Below are positions 17,900 to 26,140 of a stretch of DNA of 64,000 nucleotides, one piece after another. Position 1 is the stretch's first letter, and every line of letters begins with the position of its first letter. The DNA comes from Belnapia arida (lineage in GTDB: Bacteria; Pseudomonadota; Alphaproteobacteria; Acetobacterales; Acetobacteraceae). The notes under the pieces are model-generated. The model was not told the DNA's origin, made no database searches, and was given only the letters and a program-made list of their open reading frames with translations. A program made the position numbers and the translations under genes. The stretch lies in NCBI RefSeq assembly GCF_016773205.1, contig NZ_JAETWB010000002.1, positions 248,001 to 312,000 of the forward strand, in the 5' to 3' direction.

Positions 17900-18192
17900 G
17901 CTTGGCCGCCGTCGCCCTCTTCGTCGCCGGCGGCGCCCCGCGCTCCGCGGCGGCCCTGCGCAACCTCACCACGGCCATCGTCGCCACCGGCCGGCCCGAA
18001 GGCACCTTCCGCGTCGAGGTCATCGACGTGCTGCGCGACCCGGCCCTGGCGCTGGAGGCCGGGCTGCTGGCGACGCCGAGCCTCGCCCTCACCGGCGCCA
18101 ATGGCCGCCGCCGCTGGTTCATCGGCGATTTCGACCGGCCGGAACTGCTGGCCGGATGGCTCGCCGACGTACTGGACGGCGACCCCCCCTGA
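17896..18192 (+). CDS. KaiB-like protein
   Basis: 98 residues. KaiB is a fold-switching protein that binds the CI ring of KaiC. Characteristic segments are LFVAGGAPRSAAALRNL at the start (YVAGNTPNSVRAL in cyanobacteria), VIDVLRDPALALEAGLLATPSL ([22 protein letters not shown]) and FIGDF (IIGDL). It overlaps the kaiC-like gene by 4 bp and is last in the unit; 48 bp separate it from lutB. No KaiA homologue is in the window, as usual outside cyanobacteria. Confidence 0.93.
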   Translation: MSLAAVALFVAGGAPRSAAALRNLTTAIVATGRPEGTFRVEVIDVLRDPALALEAGLLATPSLALTGANGRRRWFIGDFDRPELLAGWLADVLDGDPP

Positions 18193-18240
18193 CCTCCGCC
18201 GCGTCAGGCTCTATATCTGGCGGCCAGCAGGAGCTTGCCC

Positions 18241-19665
18241 GTGGTCGCCATCACCTCGCCCGCCTTCAAGGAGAATGCCCGGACCGCCCTCGCGGACCCC
18301 GGCCTGCAGAAGGCGCTTGGCACGGCGAAGGGCGCCTTCCTCCAGCGCCGCGCTCAGGCCGTCGCCAACCTTCCCGAGTTCGAGCAGCTGCGCGACATCG
18401 GCCGGGACATCAAGAATCACACCCTGGCCAACCTGGACTTCTACCTCGAGGCCTATGAGGCCAAGGTGAAGGCGGCCGGCGGCCAGGTCCATTGGTGCTC
18501 CACCGCCGACGATGCCCGCGCTGCCGTGCTGGAGATCTGCCGCAAGGCGAATGCCCGCACCGTCACCAAGGGCAAGTCGATGATCTCCGAGGAGCTCGGG
18601 ATCAACGCCCATCTCGAAGCCCATGGCATCCGCCCGGTCGAGACCGATCTCGGCGAGTACATCCTCCAGCTCCGTCAGGAGCACCCGAGCCACATCATCG
18701 CCCCCGCCTTCCACCTGAACCGTGAGGATTGGGAGGCCGATTTCCGCCGGTTGCACACCGACCTGCCGCCCGACCGCGTCTTCGCCGAGCGGCGCGACAT
18801 CCTGGCCGAGGCCCGCACCAAGCTGCGCGAGAAATTCCTCCAGGCCGATGTCGGCATCACGGGGGCCAATTTCCTCATCGCCGAGACCGGCAGCAGCGTC
18901 ATCGTCACGAACGAGGGCAATGGCGACCTGACCCAGACCCTGCCGCGGGTCCATATCGCGCTCGCCAGCATCGAGAAGGTCGTCCCCACGCTGGAGGATG
19001 CGACGAGCCTGCTCCGCCTGCTCGCCCGCAGCGCGACGGGTCAGGACTTCTCCGTCTACACCACCTTCTCGACCGGCGCCCGCCGCCCGGCCGATCTCGA
19101 CGGGCCGGAGGAGTACCACGTCGTCCTGATCGACAACGGCCGCTCCAACATGCTCGGCACCGAGTTCCAGGAGATGCTGCGCTGCATCCGCTGCGCCGCC
19201 TGCATGAACCACTGCCCGGTCTATGGCGCGATCGGCGGCCATGCCTATGGCTGGGTCTATCCCGGGCCGATGGGCTCCGTCCTCACCCCCTCCCTCATCG
19301 GGATCGAGAAGACCGGGATGCTGCCCAACGCCTCCACCTTCTGCGGCAAGTGCGAGAGCGTCTGCCCGGTGAAGATCCCCCTGCCCAAGATGATGCGCCA
19401 CTGGCGCGAGCGGGAGTTCGAGCGCCACCTGACGCCGGCGACCCAGCGCAGCAACCTCGCCCTCTGGGGCTGGTTCGCCCGCCGCCCCGCCCTCTACCGG
19501 GCCGCCACCCGCGCCGCCAATGCCGCGCTCGGCCTGCTCGGCCGCGGCAAGGGCAGCTTCCACTCCCTGCCGCTCGCCGGCGGCTGGACCGCCGGGCGCG
19601 ACCTGCCCGTCCCCGAGGGCGGCACCTTCATGGCCCGCTACGCGAAGGAGCAGCGCCGCCGATGA
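18241..19665 (+). CDS. lutB: LutB/LldF-family L-lactate oxidation iron-sulfur protein
   Basis: 474 residues from the GTG at 18241, chosen because AGGAG (18229-18233) stands 7 nt upstream; a TTG at 18235 is too close. LutB with LutA and LutC oxidises L-lactate to pyruvate. Visible: a LUD domain (about 60-300) with ITGANFLIAETGSSVIVTNEGN, two [4Fe-4S] motifs CIRCAACMNHCPVYG and CGKCESVCPV, and a C-terminal Trp-rich segment. A lutC gene overlaps by 4 bp, but lutA is not adjacent; it should be elsewhere or replaced by another lactate dehydrogenase. The group follows kaiB by 48 bp on the same strand, so read-through from the Kai operon is possible. Confidence 0.93.
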   Translation: MVAITSPAFKENARTALADPGLQKALGTAKGAFLQRRAQAVANLPEFEQLRDIGRDIKNHTLANLDFYLEAYEAKVKAAGGQVHWCSTADDARAAVLEICRKANARTVTKGKSMISEELGINAHLEAHGIRPVETDLGEYILQLRQEHPSHIIAPAFHLNREDWEADFRRLHTDLPPDRVFAERRDILAEARTKLREKFLQADVGITGANFLIAETGSSVIVTNEGNGDLTQTLPRVHIALASIEKVVPTLEDATSLLRLLARSATGQDFSVYTTFSTGARRPADLDGPEEYHVVLIDNGRSNMLGTEFQEMLRCIRCAACMNHCPVYGAIGGHAYGWVYPGPMGSVLTPSLIGIEKTGMLPNASTFCGKCESVCPVKIPLPKMMRHWREREFERHLTPATQRSNLALWGWFARRPALYRAATRAANAALGLLGRGKGSFHSLPLAGGWTAGRDLPVPEGGTFMARYAKEQRRR

Positions 19666-20426
19666 CCAAAGAGGCCATCCTCGGCGCCATCCGCCGCGGC
19701 CTGAAGCGCGGGCCGCTGCCGGCCGACCAGCAGGCCATGCTGGGCGGGCGGCTGGCGACGCATCCCCGCCACCTCATCCCCTCCCGCTCGCGCCTGCCGC
19801 GGCCGGACCAGGTCGCCCTCTTCATCCGCAACGTGGAGAAGGAGTTCGGCACGGTCGAGCGCGTCCCGAACGCCGAGGCCGTGCCCGCCGCCATCGCCGA
19901 CTACCTGGCAGCGCAGAACCTGCCCTCCCGCTTCCCCATGGCCCCGCATCCGGAGCTGACGGCGATCCCCTGGTCGGAACGCCCCTTACTGGAAATCGAG
20001 CAGCGCCGCGCGGAGGCCACCGACCAGGTCAGCCTGCAGCATGGCTATGCCGGGATCGCCGAGACGGGGACGCTGATGCTCCCCTCCGCGCCGGAGCGCC
20101 CGACCACCCTCAACCTCCTCGCCGAGACCGAGATGGTGGTGCTGCGCGCCAGCCGCATCGTCGGCGCCTATGAGGAGGCCTGGGACCGCCTGCGCGCCGA
20201 AAGCCGCGACGAGCGCAGCGGGGGATTCATGCCGCGCAACATCATGTTCGTCACCGGCCCCTCGCGCAGTGCCGATATCGAGCAGACGCTGGAGCTCGGC
20301 GCCCATGGCCCGCGGCGCCTGCACATCATCCTGATCGACGACGACCCCGCCGCCCTGCCGATGGGCGAGGCCACGGCCCCGCCACCGGTCGCCGTTCCGG
20401 GCGGTCCCGCCGCCCCGGGGGATTGA
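19662..20426 (+). CDS. lutC: LutC/YkgG-family lactate utilisation protein
   Basis: 254 residues of the LUD-domain family, partner of LutB. The domain signature runs from SLQHGYAGIAETGTLMLPS through PTTLNLLAETEMVVLRASRIVG and ends with FVTGPSRSADIEQTLELGAHGPRRLHIIL, the conserved G(P/A)SRTADIE block. An N-terminal helical part of about 90 residues precedes it and a Pro/Ala-rich tail of about 20 residues follows. The start overlaps the lutB stop by 4 bp and the stop overlaps the next gene. Confidence 0.92.
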   Translation: MTKEAILGAIRRGLKRGPLPADQQAMLGGRLATHPRHLIPSRSRLPRPDQVALFIRNVEKEFGTVERVPNAEAVPAAIADYLAAQNLPSRFPMAPHPELTAIPWSERPLLEIEQRRAEATDQVSLQHGYAGIAETGTLMLPSAPERPTTLNLLAETEMVVLRASRIVGAYEEAWDRLRAESRDERSGGFMPRNIMFVTGPSRSADIEQTLELGAHGPRRLHIILIDDDPAALPMGEATAPPPVAVPGGPAAPGD

Positions 20427-20965
20427 GCCCGCCCGCCCGGCCGCGCCGGGGCCTGACCGAGCTCGATCGCCGTCTCTGGCAGGCCTATACGGCCCATGCT
20501 CATGTGGCGCCCATGCCCGGCAAGGCCCTGCCACCGCCGCCGGAGCCGACGCTGCCCGGCCCCGCGCCTGTTGCTCCCCTGGCCGTTCCGCCGCCGCGGC
20601 CCGCCGCCCCGCGCCCTGCCCCGGAGCTTCAGGTCGGCACCCCGCCCCCTGGCCTCGACGGCAAGCGCTGGCGCGAGCTCCGCCGCGGACGCACCAAGCC
20701 CGAGCGCACCCTCGACCTGCACGGCCGCCGCGCCCAGGACGCGCATGCCGCCGTCCGCCGCTTCCTCCAGGAGGCGCAGGCCGACGGCCTCCGCTGCGTC
20801 GCCATCGTCACCGGCAAGGGATCGAGCACCGAAGGGGGCGTGCTCCGCCGCGAACTGCCCTTCTGGCTGAACGCGGCCGAGATGCGGCCCCTCCTGCTCG
20901 GCGCCGCGCATCCGCATGCCAGCAACCCCGGGGCCGTCCACCTGCTGCTCCGCCGGCGCCGGTGA
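20423..20965 (+). CDS. Smr domain (MutS2-like) protein
   Basis: 180 residues. The last 90 residues form an Smr domain, an endonuclease or nucleic-acid-binding module: LDLHGRRAQDAHAAV (LDLHG motif) and VTGKGSSTEGGVLRRELPFWL (the usual GKGxxxxxGxLR). The N-terminal half is Pro/Ala-rich and probably disordered apart from a short LTELDRRLWQAYT helix, the standard layout of alphaproteobacterial stand-alone Smr proteins. The start is a TTG overlapping the lutC stop by 4 bp with a G-rich sequence before it. The nucleic acid target is unknown. Confidence 0.9.
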   Translation: MSPPARPRRGLTELDRRLWQAYTAHAHVAPMPGKALPPPPEPTLPGPAPVAPLAVPPPRPAAPRPAPELQVGTPPPGLDGKRWRELRRGRTKPERTLDLHGRRAQDAHAAVRRFLQEAQADGLRCVAIVTGKGSSTEGGVLRRELPFWLNAAEMRPLLLGAAHPHASNPGAVHLLLRRRR

Positions 20966-21369
20966 CGCCCTTTGGCCAGAGGCTCCGCGCCCTCCGCGAG
21001 GCCCATGGCGTCAGCCAAGCCGCTCTCGCCCAGGCGCTGCACGTCTCCCCCGCCTATCTCTCGGCGCTGGAGCACGGCCATCGCGGCCGCCCCTCGCCGG
21101 GGCTCATCCATCAGGTGAACGAATTCTTCGGGCTGATCTGGGACGATGCGGAGGAGATGGCGCGCCTCGCCCGCCTCTCCCACCCGCGCGTGGTGCTGGA
21201 TACGGCGGGGCTGAGCCCGGAGGCGACGGCGCTGGCCAATCGGCTGGCGCGGGATATCCGCAAGCTGTCGCCGGACACCATCAGAGCCTTGCTCCAGACG
21301 CTGGATGGAGGTTCCACCCCCATGCCCCCGCCGGGGCCAAAGCTTGGCCCCGGACCCCGCCACAAGTAG
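20962..21369 (+). CDS. XRE-family helix-turn-helix regulator
   Basis: 135 residues, GTG start overlapping the Smr gene stop by 4 bp. Residues 1-70 hold a Cro/CI-type HTH (RLRALREAHGVSQAALAQALHVSPAYLSALEHGHRGRPS), followed by a helical region with DDAEEMARLARLSHPRV, a form common in alphaproteobacterial regulators often found beside Smr genes. The C-terminal 20 residues are Pro/Gly-rich. Target genes are unknown; it may be autoregulatory within the lut-smr group. Its end is 3 bp from a convergent gene. Confidence 0.9.
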   Translation: MTPFGQRLRALREAHGVSQAALAQALHVSPAYLSALEHGHRGRPSPGLIHQVNEFFGLIWDDAEEMARLARLSHPRVVLDTAGLSPEATALANRLARDIRKLSPDTIRALLQTLDGGSTPMPPPGPKLGPGPRHK

Positions 21370-21372
21370 GGC

Positions 21373-21906
21373 TCAGAAGCGCAAGCGGGGCCCTGCCGCC
21401 AAGTGCGCGGCATGCGTGACGCGGCGGCGGCCATGGGTCTTGGCGGTCAGCACGGCGGCGGTCAGGCGGTTGTCATGCACCGCCGCCAGGCCGAAACCCA
21501 GGTTGTTCAGCAGCAGGAAGTGATCCGTCACCCGCAGCAGGTGCCAGCCCGGCGCCAGCCCCCCGCGCACCAGCCCGAGCAGGCTCGGCCGCCGCTCCGG
21601 CAGCGCGACCGGCGCATGCGCCACGCCGAGCTGCTCCAGCGCGCCGAGGATGTCCCGCCAATAAGCCGTCACCACCGGCCCGGTGCCGGGATACCAGTCG
21701 GGCGCGATCCCCCGCAGCAGGGTGCTCGCCGCCCGGTAGGGCAGCCCGCTCGCCAGGGCGAGCGTCGCCGGCCCGCACCACGGCACCAGCCCGCCATTCT
21801 CCGCCATCAGGTCGTCATGGCTGCGCAGCCCGGCCGGATGCTCGACGATGGCCGCCTCGGCCACCGGCCCGGCTTCCGTAAGGCGCCCATCCTGACGATC
21901 CGGCAT
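21373..21906 (-). CDS. hypothetical protein with papain/C39-like Cys-His motif
   Basis: 177 residues, no named family recognised. The arrangement WCGPATLALASG (Cys44 at the start of a helix), VTDHFLLL (His129) and HDN (Asp145/Asn146) is the order expected in papain-fold cysteine peptidases such as C39-like proteins; this is suggestive, not proven. No signal peptide is visible. The ATG at 21906 is preferred over a TTG 15 bp upstream since GCGGGAT lies at a good distance. It lies between convergent XRE and co-directional maf genes, with a 98-bp AT-richer gap behind it. Confidence 0.6.
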   Translation of the reverse strand: MPDRQDGRLTEAGPVAEAAIVEHPAGLRSHDDLMAENGGLVPWCGPATLALASGLPYRAASTLLRGIAPDWYPGTGPVVTAYWRDILGALEQLGVAHAPVALPERRPSLLGLVRGGLAPGWHLLRVTDHFLLLNNLGFGLAAVHDNRLTAAVLTAKTHGRRRVTHAAHLAAGPRLRF

Positions 21907-22004
21907 CGCGCGATCCCGCAAGCAGCCAGGCGCGGAAGGGCGCCCGAATGCTCACAAGATCGTGTGTTCTCACCTTGTCGTCAATATACGATTTCAGGGA
22001 ACCC

Positions 22005-22616
22005 TTACCCGAGCAGCACGCCATGCTGCCGCAGGAAGTCCAGCAGCGGCAGCAGGGGCAGGCCGAGGATGGCGCTCTGCTCGCCCTCGACCGCATGGAA
22101 CAGCTGCACGCCCGGCCCCTCCAGCCGATAGGCCCCGACCGAGCCGAGCACCGCCTCTCCCTCCGCCGCCAGATAGGCATCGAGGAATTCCTCGGAGAAT
22201 TCCCGCATCGTCAGCCGCGGCCTTGCCAGGTGCTGCCAGACCCGCTGCCCGCCGCGCCAGCAGACCATCGCCGTCATCAACTCATGCGGCCGGCCGCGCA
22301 GCGCCAGGAGTTGCGCCCGCGCCGCCGCCATGTCCGGCGGCTTGTCGAACCAGCGCCCCTCGCAGACCAGCAGCTGGTCGGCGCCGATCACCAGCGCCTC
22401 CGGATGCCGCCGGGCGATGCGTTGCGCCTTGGCCTCGGCCAGCAGCATCGCCGCCTCGCCGGGAGGGATGCCCTCGGCGCGGGCGCTCTCCTTGATCGCC
22501 GCCTCGTCCACCGCTGCCGCCTCGGCCGTGAAGCGCAGCCCCGCCGCCGCCAGCACCGCCCGCCGCGCCGCTGAGGCCGTGGCGAGGACGAGGGCGGGCG
22601 CCTCCTGCTGGATCAT
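22005..22616 (-). CDS. maf: Maf-family nucleoside triphosphate pyrophosphatase
   Basis: 203 residues. Maf proteins hydrolyse canonical or modified dNTPs/UTP to the monophosphate. Seen are [18 protein letters not shown] (N-terminal S-A-R-R phosphate-binding block), [13 protein letters not shown] (acidic metal/substrate site) and the C-terminal [18 protein letters not shown] with PLLPLLDFL. It overlaps ppsR by 4 bp. The maf-ppsR pair abutting hemE across an intergenic region is a conserved origin-proximal arrangement in alphaproteobacteria. Confidence 0.94.
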   Translation of the reverse strand: MIQQEAPALVLATASAARRAVLAAAGLRFTAEAAAVDEAAIKESARAEGIPPGEAAMLLAEAKAQRIARRHPEALVIGADQLLVCEGRWFDKPPDMAAARAQLLALRGRPHELMTAMVCWRGGQRVWQHLARPRLTMREFSEEFLDAYLAAEGEAVLGSVGAYRLEGPGVQLFHAVEGEQSAILGLPLLPLLDFLRQHGVLLG

Positions 22617-23506
22617 GCCGTCCCTCCGCTGAGCACGGCTGCCGCCGGGTCCGCCGGCGCGTGCTCCGCCGCCGCGCCCCGCCGCGCATGCCAGGCCTCC
22701 ATCAGCTGGAGCACGGTCGCCGCCGTCTCCTCGATGCTGCGCCGCGTCACGTCGATTACCGGCCAGCCATGCTGGTTGCAGAGCCGCCGGGCGGCGAGGA
22801 TCTCGGCTTTCACGCTGTCATGGTCGACATAGTCGTTGGTGTCCTGCCGCACGCCATCGGCACCGATCAGCCGCAGCCGGTGCCGGCGGATCTCGATCAG
22901 CGCCTTGGTCTCGATGGTCAGCCCCACCACCGGGCAGGGCGAATCCGCCAGCTCCGGCGGCAGCTCAGAATTGGGAACGATCGGAACGTTGGCCGCCTTG
23001 ATCCCCCGGTTCGCAAGGTAGAAGCAGGTCGGCGTCTTGCTGCTGCGCGAGACGCCGACGAGGCAGACATCCGCCTCGTGAATGCCCGCCGTTCCCTGCC
23101 CGTCGTCATGCGCCAGCACGTAGTGCATGGCGTCGATCCGGCGGAAGTAATCGGCATCCATCACATGCTGCGCCGCCCGCTTCTCCCGCGCGCGTGCGCC
23201 CAGCTGCCCCTGCAGCAGCTCCACCACCTGGTCGAGGACCGAGAGGCAGGGCACGCCGAGTCGCATGCAGGCCTCCTCCAGCGCCAGTCTCAGGCTCTTG
23301 TCGACCAGGGTGAAAAGCACCGGCCCCGGCTCGTGGTCGAGCCCCTCCAGCACCCGGTCGAGCTGCAGGCGGGAGCGGATGAGGCTCCAGCGATGATGCA
23401 CCACATGATGGTCCTCGAACCGCGCCAGCGTCGCCCGGGCGATCGAATTGAGCGTCTCGCCCGTGCTGTCGGAGACCAGGTGCAGGTTGACGGTTCTGTG
23501 GGGCAT
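22613..23506 (-). CDS. pyruvate, phosphate dikinase / PEP synthase regulatory protein
   Basis: 297 residues of the bifunctional regulatory kinase/pyrophosphorylase family (DUF299/PpsR), which phosphorylates and dephosphorylates PPDK or PEP synthase. The start [18 protein letters not shown] and the P-loop-like [25 protein letters not shown] are signature segments; [12 protein letters not shown] and the central [17 protein letters not shown] are also conserved. The C-terminal 25 residues are Ala-rich. It reads away from the candidate origin, opposite to hemE. Confidence 0.94.
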   Translation of the reverse strand: MPHRTVNLHLVSDSTGETLNSIARATLARFEDHHVVHHRWSLIRSRLQLDRVLEGLDHEPGPVLFTLVDKSLRLALEEACMRLGVPCLSVLDQVVELLQGQLGARAREKRAAQHVMDADYFRRIDAMHYVLAHDDGQGTAGIHEADVCLVGVSRSSKTPTCFYLANRGIKAANVPIVPNSELPPELADSPCPVVGLTIETKALIEIRRHRLRLIGADGVRQDTNDYVDHDSVKAEILAARRLCNQHGWPVIDVTRRSIEETAATVLQLMEAWHARRGAAAEHAPADPAAAVLSGGTA

Positions 23507-23818
23507 CCCGGGAGAATAGCGCAGCGCGCTGGGGACGAAGTGGAAAACTCAAGGCCGGCGCCGCTCTCCGGTGGATCGGGGGGGTGACTCGGTACGTCCC
23601 ACACAGGCGGGAGAGGATTCCCGACTGAGTCGGGCGACTCCGGGACGAGGGGGGATTCACCTAACGGAGTCAGCGAGTCGCCGACTCAGGTGATGGTGGA
23701 CAGGGCTGTGGATGGAATCCGGAGTAATTGCCTCCACAGCATCCACAGGCCCTATCACTACAGCATCCTTTCAAGACTCTTGTTTTCTTGCGAAGGGTAG
23801 GGCTCCAGGGAGGAAGAC
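23507..23818. other. candidate chromosomal replication origin (oriC) with GANTC cluster
   Basis: 312-bp gene-free gap between divergent ppsR and hemE, the place of oriC in Caulobacter and many relatives. Ten GANTC sites lie between 23586 and 23779, and two more just inside hemE (23836, 23842); about one per 360 bp is expected at this base composition. Several sit in inverted repeats: GAGTCG-GG-CGACTC (23627-23640), GAGTCG-C-CGACTC (23675-23687), CAAGA-C-TCTTG (23772-23782). DnaA-box-like 9-mers with 7/9 matches lie at 23707-23715 (reverse) and 23739-23747; a weaker one at 23730-23738. Local GC falls in 23762-23793. Origin function is inferred from synteny and motifs. Confidence 0.7.
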
Positions 23819-24877
23819 ATGCCAGGCGTGAGCGAGAGTCCGAGTCAGAAGCCCCTGCTCCGTGCCCTGGCCGGCGAGGCCGTCTGGCCGCCGCCGATGT
23901 GGCTGATGCGCCAAGCCGGCCGCTACCTGCCCGAGTACCGAGAGATCCGCGCCGAGGCCGGTGACTTCATCGCCCTCTGCACCGCCCCAGCGATGGCAGC
24001 CGAGGTGACGCTCCAGCCGATCCGCCGCTACGGCATGGACGGGGCCATCCTCTTCTCCGACATCCTCATGGTGCCCTGGGCAATGGGCCAGCCGCTCCAC
24101 TTCGCCGAGGGCGAGGGGCCGATGCTGGAGCCGGTGCGCGACGCCGCGGCGATCGGCCAGCTCGACCCCTCGGTCTGCGCCGCCAATGCCGCGCCGATCA
24201 TCGAGACGGTGCGCCTGGTCCGCGCCGGGCTGGCCGAGGAGGCGCCGCGCACCACGCTGATTGGCTTCGCCGGCAGCCCCTTCACCGTCGCCTGCTACAT
24301 GGTGGAGGGCCATGGCAGCCGCGACTTCGCCGCCGCCCGGGGCATGGCCTATGGCGACCCGGCGCTGTTCGGCCGGCTCATCCGCATCCTGATCGATGCC
24401 AGCGCCGACTATCTCTGCGCCCAGGCCGATGCGGGGGCCGAGGTGCTGATGCTGTTCGACAGCTGGGCCGGGCTGCTGGCGCCGAGCCAGTTCCGCCGCT
24501 GGGTGATCGAGCCGACGGCGAGCCTGGTGCGGGCCATCCGCAAGCGCCACCCGACCATCCCGCTGATCGGCTTCCCCCGCCTCGCCGGGCCGATGCTGGC
24601 GGAATACGCCCAGCGCACCGGGGTGCAGTGCCTCGGCGTCGATACCTCGATGGACCTCCGCTGGGCGGCCTCCGCCGTGCCGCCGTCGATGTGCCTCCAG
24701 GGCAACCTCGATCCGCTATCCCTGGTCACCGGCGGCATGGCCCTGGAGACGGAGGCCCGTTCCATCCTGGGTGCGATGCGCGGCCGTCCCTTCATCTTCA
24801 ACCTCGGCCACGGCATCGAGAAGGTGACCTCGCCCGAGAATGTATCGACCCTCGTGAGGCTGGTCCGCACCGGCTGA
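23819..24877 (+). CDS. hemE: uroporphyrinogen III decarboxylase
   Basis: 352 residues. Removes four carboxyl groups from uroporphyrinogen III to give coproporphyrinogen III in haem synthesis. The signature PPPMWLMRQAGRYLPEYR lies at residues 23-40, the substrate Asp in FSDILMVP, and IGFAGSPFTVACYMVEG and FNLGHGI are further landmarks; full length agrees with the family. GGAGGAAG immediately before the ATG makes the start secure. hemE heads a haem gene group (hemE, hemH, hemJ) directed away from the candidate origin, so it is at high copy during replication. Confidence 0.97.
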   Translation: MPGVSESPSQKPLLRALAGEAVWPPPMWLMRQAGRYLPEYREIRAEAGDFIALCTAPAMAAEVTLQPIRRYGMDGAILFSDILMVPWAMGQPLHFAEGEGPMLEPVRDAAAIGQLDPSVCAANAAPIIETVRLVRAGLAEEAPRTTLIGFAGSPFTVACYMVEGHGSRDFAAARGMAYGDPALFGRLIRILIDASADYLCAQADAGAEVLMLFDSWAGLLAPSQFRRWVIEPTASLVRAIRKRHPTIPLIGFPRLAGPMLAEYAQRTGVQCLGVDTSMDLRWAASAVPPSMCLQGNLDPLSLVTGGMALETEARSILGAMRGRPFIFNLGHGIEKVTSPENVSTLVRLVRTG

Positions 24878-24921
24878 CTCAAGGGCTCCAAAGGCCGTTC
24901 GGCCCCTGGCGGGCGGAGCTT

Positions 24922-24942
24922 GAGGAGGGCAGCGCCCTCCTC
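24922..24942 (+). terminator. strong hairpin after hemE
   Basis: GAGGAGGGC (24922-24930), loop AGC, GCCCTCCTC (24934-24942): a perfect 9-bp stem 45 bp after the hemE stop. A T-rich tract does not follow directly (only GGTTTTG at 24951-24957), so it may stall polymerase or protect the 3' end rather than act as a classic terminator. The surrounding 24882-24950 sequence resembles the gap after parB. Confidence 0.5.
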
Positions 24943-25063
24943 GAACGCCCGGTTTTGCGCCCCAGGGTAATTCCCCCCGCCCCCGCTTTGCTCTAACCCC
25001 CGGCTTGACCCGCTGGCGAAGCGGCCAAATCTGCGGGCCTGGATTATGGCTCGGGGAGTTCCG

Positions 25064-26140
25064 ATGCAGCGGGTGGCGGTGGTGCTGTTCAATCTCGGGG
25101 GGCCGGATGCGCCGGACAGCGTGCGCCCGTTCCTCGAGAACCTGTTCACCGACCCGGCCATCCTGCGGGTGCCCGGCTTCATCCGTCCCTGGCTTGGCCG
25201 GTTCATCGCCAGGCGGCGCACGCCGGCGGCGTCCGAGAACTACGCCATCCTCGGCGGCCGGTCGCCCCTGCTGGACCTGACCGAGGCGCAGGCCCACGAC
25301 CTCCAGGCGGCGCTGAACGAGGCCGGCGGGGCGGAGTATCGCTGCTTCATCGCCATGCGCTACTGGCACCCCATGAGCGATGCCACCGCCCGCGCCGTGC
25401 GCGAGTGGGGCCCGGACCGGGTGCTGCTGCTGCCGCTCTACCCGCAGTACTCGACGACGACGACCGGCAGCAGCGTCACCGCCTGGGACGAGGCGGCCGC
25501 CCGCGCCGGCCTCGCCGTGCCGACCAAGACGCTCTGCTGCTACCACTCCGACCCGGCCTTCGCCGCGGCGACGGCGGCGGCCGTGCAGACCGCCTACGAG
25601 GCCGCCCGTGCCGCCCTGGCGCCGGAGGTGAAGCTGCGCATTCTGTTCTCCGCCCATGGCCTGCCGGAGAGCATCGTGAAGCGCGGCGACCCCTACCAGT
25701 GGCAGGTGGAGCAGACCGTGGCCGCCGTGGTCGAGCGCCTGGCGATCGAGGGGCTGGACCACATCGTCTGCTACCAGTCCCGCGTCACCCCGCAGAAATG
25801 GATCGGCCCGAGCACCGAGCTGGAGCTGGAGCGCGCGGCGCATGACAAGACCGCGGTGCTGATCTGCCCCATCGCCTTCGTCTCCGAGCATTCCGAGACG
25901 CTGGTCGAGCTCGACGTCGAGTATCGGGAGGAGGCGGAGCGCCTCGGCGTCCCCGGCTACTACCGCGTCCCCGCCCAGAACAGCGACCCGGGCTTCATCG
26001 CCGCGCTGCGCGACCTGGTCCGCCGCGCCGAGGCCGATGACCGCCCGCTGTGCAGCTTCGCCGGCGCCCGGCAATGCCCGAAGCCCTTCGGCGACTGCCC
26101 GCATGCCAGGGCCCGCATTCGCGCCCCGGAGCTCGCCTGA
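25064..26140 (+). CDS. hemH: ferrochelatase
   Basis: 358 residues. Inserts Fe2+ into protoporphyrin IX to make haem. VVLFNLGGPD near the N-terminus, the central PLYPQYSTTTTGS block and the catalytic His in ILFSAHGLPESIV with SEHSETLVELD are diagnostic. The C-terminus has a Cys-rich end, CSFAGARQCPKPFGDCPH; similar cysteines ligate a [2Fe-2S] cluster in Caulobacter ferrochelatase, so a cluster is plausible. The start at 25064 is favoured by GGGGAG five bases upstream; an ATG at 25046 would add six residues but lacks a ribosome-binding sequence. Stop overlaps the next start. Confidence 0.96.
   Translation: MQRVAVVLFNLGGPDAPDSVRPFLENLFTDPAILRVPGFIRPWLGRFIARRRTPAASENYAILGGRSPLLDLTEAQAHDLQAALNEAGGAEYRCFIAMRYWHPMSDATARAVREWGPDRVLLLPLYPQYSTTTTGSSVTAWDEAAARAGLAVPTKTLCCYHSDPAFAAATAAAVQTAYEAARAALAPEVKLRILFSAHGLPESIVKRGDPYQWQVEQTVAAVVERLAIEGLDHIVCYQSRVTPQKWIGPSTELELERAAHDKTAVLICPIAFVSEHSETLVELDVEYREEAERLGVPGYYRVPAQNSDPGFIAALRDLVRRAEADDRPLCSFAGARQCPKPFGDCPHARARIRAPELA

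Noticed and set aside
18211-19563. 450-codon antisense frame across lutB
   Set aside because: Mirror of a well-identified gene in high-GC DNA; composition is typical of antisense shadows.
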